Part shown: in pieces, positions 57,401 to 57,697 of the stretch
Numbering within the stretch: position 1 is the stretch's first letter
Layout of the letters: every line of letters starts with the position of its first letter
Source of the DNA: Hondaea fermentalgiana
Taxonomy: Eukaryota > Sar > Bigyra > Thraustochytrida > Thraustochytriidae
Direction of reading: 5' to 3'
NCBI GenBank assembly: GCA_014084085.1
Contig: NPFB01000030.1
Span: 92,645 to 150,341 of the forward strand
DNA length: 57,697 nt
Notes under the pieces: generated by a model
What the model was told of the DNA's origin: nothing
Seen by the model: the letters and a program-made list of their open reading frames with translations, nothing else
Databases searched by the model: none
Program-made: the position numbers and the translations under genes

Positions 57401-57531
57401 TTGCACGTAAAGCACCTGAAGCACCCTTTATGCATGGCCTTGTCGCCGATGGCCACCTGCTCCAAATGGTACACGGTCTTGTTGCACACGCAGCATCGCG
57501 TCGTCGTGCCGCCGTACCTCGGGGAGCTCAT
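54073..57531 (-). CDS. Tail-anchored LIM domain / coiled-coil protein (two exons)
   Basis: Exon 1 is 57531-54573 and exon 2 is 54182-54073. The N-terminus is a complete LIM zinc finger: C-x2-C, 17 residues, H-x2-C-x2-C-x2-C, 17 residues, C-x2-H, starting at RCCVCNKTVYH. LIM domains bind partner proteins, often at the cytoskeleton. A long disordered part follows with many Glu/Asp and Ser/Arg runs, then a coiled coil (about 55850-55450), then a second Cys motif RRCNICTMPYGKCPHTKG at the exon end. Exon 1 ends at a GTAAGT donor. Splicing to the ACAG acceptor gives GKKPKRKKKKKSDEPSTFQA, then the hydrophobic stretch ILFMIVLLIVIMWLSI and a stop, which is a basic-flanked tail anchor. Reading through the donor instead gives a Gln/Arg repeat from the intron. 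The ATG at 57531 replaces a GTG two codons earlier. Confidence 0.8.
54183..54572 (-). other. Intron of the LIM gene
   Basis: A 390-bp phase-1 intron with a GTAAGT donor at 54572 and an ACAG acceptor ending at 54183. Support comes from the protein it joins: the frame continues exactly into a Lys-rich stretch, a membrane segment and a stop. Confidence 0.75.
54413..54470. repeat. GTT/CTG trinucleotide run inside the LIM intron
   Basis: GTT units followed by about ten CTG units on the + strand (CAG on the gene's sense strand), inside the proposed intron. An unspliced transcript would read them as a Gln run. Confidence 0.85.
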
Positions 57532-57577
57532 CCTCACGACCTCCTCCTGCTGCTCCTTCTTCTTCTTCTTCTGCTTC

Positions 57578-57691
57578 TTATCCTACTACTTCCTCTCGCG
57601 CTTCTCGTGCTTCTCCTTTCCTGCCACCTCTCTCCCGCTCGCCTTCGCGCTCGTTCTTCAGCAGTCGGTTCACGAGACCAAAGAGCTGCAT
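57578..57691 (-). other. Possible upstream ORF of the LIM gene
   Basis: An ATG at 57691 opens a 37-codon frame (MQLFGLVNRLLKNERE...) that stops at 57578, 46 bp before the LIM start. It could be an upstream ORF if the transcript starts above it. The product becomes Glu/Arg-rich and is not recognised. Confidence 0.25.
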
Positions 57692-57697
57692 GACACG

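Overview
The window is eukaryotic nuclear DNA: long uninterrupted reading frames, GT-AG introns, high GC, many microsatellites, and two 100-N scaffold gaps at 14533-14632 and 41437-41536. The gene set points to a protist: a stramenopile-style TIR fused to a kinase and LRRs, a PEX14 with the plant/protist C-terminal PPG motif, a protist bZIP, intron-poor genes and Gln/Asn/Gly runs. My best guess is a stramenopile such as a thraustochytrid. That is inferred from protein style only, since no rRNA or organelle marker is present. No transposase, reverse transcriptase, tRNA, rRNA or CRISPR was seen.

Layout. 1-6164 (+): the 3' part of a large LRR / protein kinase / TIR gene. Its LRRs are encoded one per exon in about 14 small exons, all joined at phase 2. 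6625-11277 (+): LRR / coiled-coil / DH-PH Rho GEF. 11278-22961: about 11.7 kb with no supportable gene and many microsatellites. 23295-24764 (+): bZIP transcription factor. 26100-26948 (-): protein with an eIF3g-like N-terminal region and a Gly-rich tail. 27423-31733 (-): ABCC-type ABC transporter. 33275-34738 (-): signal peptide peptidase, head-to-head with 35361-37805 (+): a PEX14 that also carries a PUB domain. 38021-40942 (+): FAN1-type nuclease. 41538-46370 (+, 5' end lost in a gap): GH38 mannosidase-like membrane protein. 46861-48174 (-): AGC-like kinase. 49092-50081 (-): nitronate monooxygenase ending in SKL. 52087-53775 (+): L-type (VIP36/ERGIC-53-like) lectin. 54073-57531 (-): LIM protein with a separate last exon that encodes a C-terminal membrane anchor.

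Themes. Several products act in the secretory pathway (signal peptide peptidase, L-type lectin, GH38 protein). Two concern peroxisomes (PEX14 and an SKL-tailed nitronate monooxygenase). The others are signalling, transport, DNA repair and gene expression proteins. Nothing suggests operon-like co-regulation, but the SPP/PEX14 pair shares a short divergent promoter.

The most novel items are the PEX14-PUB fusion, which suggests direct recruitment of p97/CDC48 to the peroxisomal import docking complex; the LRR-kinase-TIR receptor built from a duplicating one-exon-per-LRR array with the plant-type TIR catalytic Glu motif retained; the tail-anchored LIM protein; and the GH38 protein with altered active-site positions and a large prion-like insertion.
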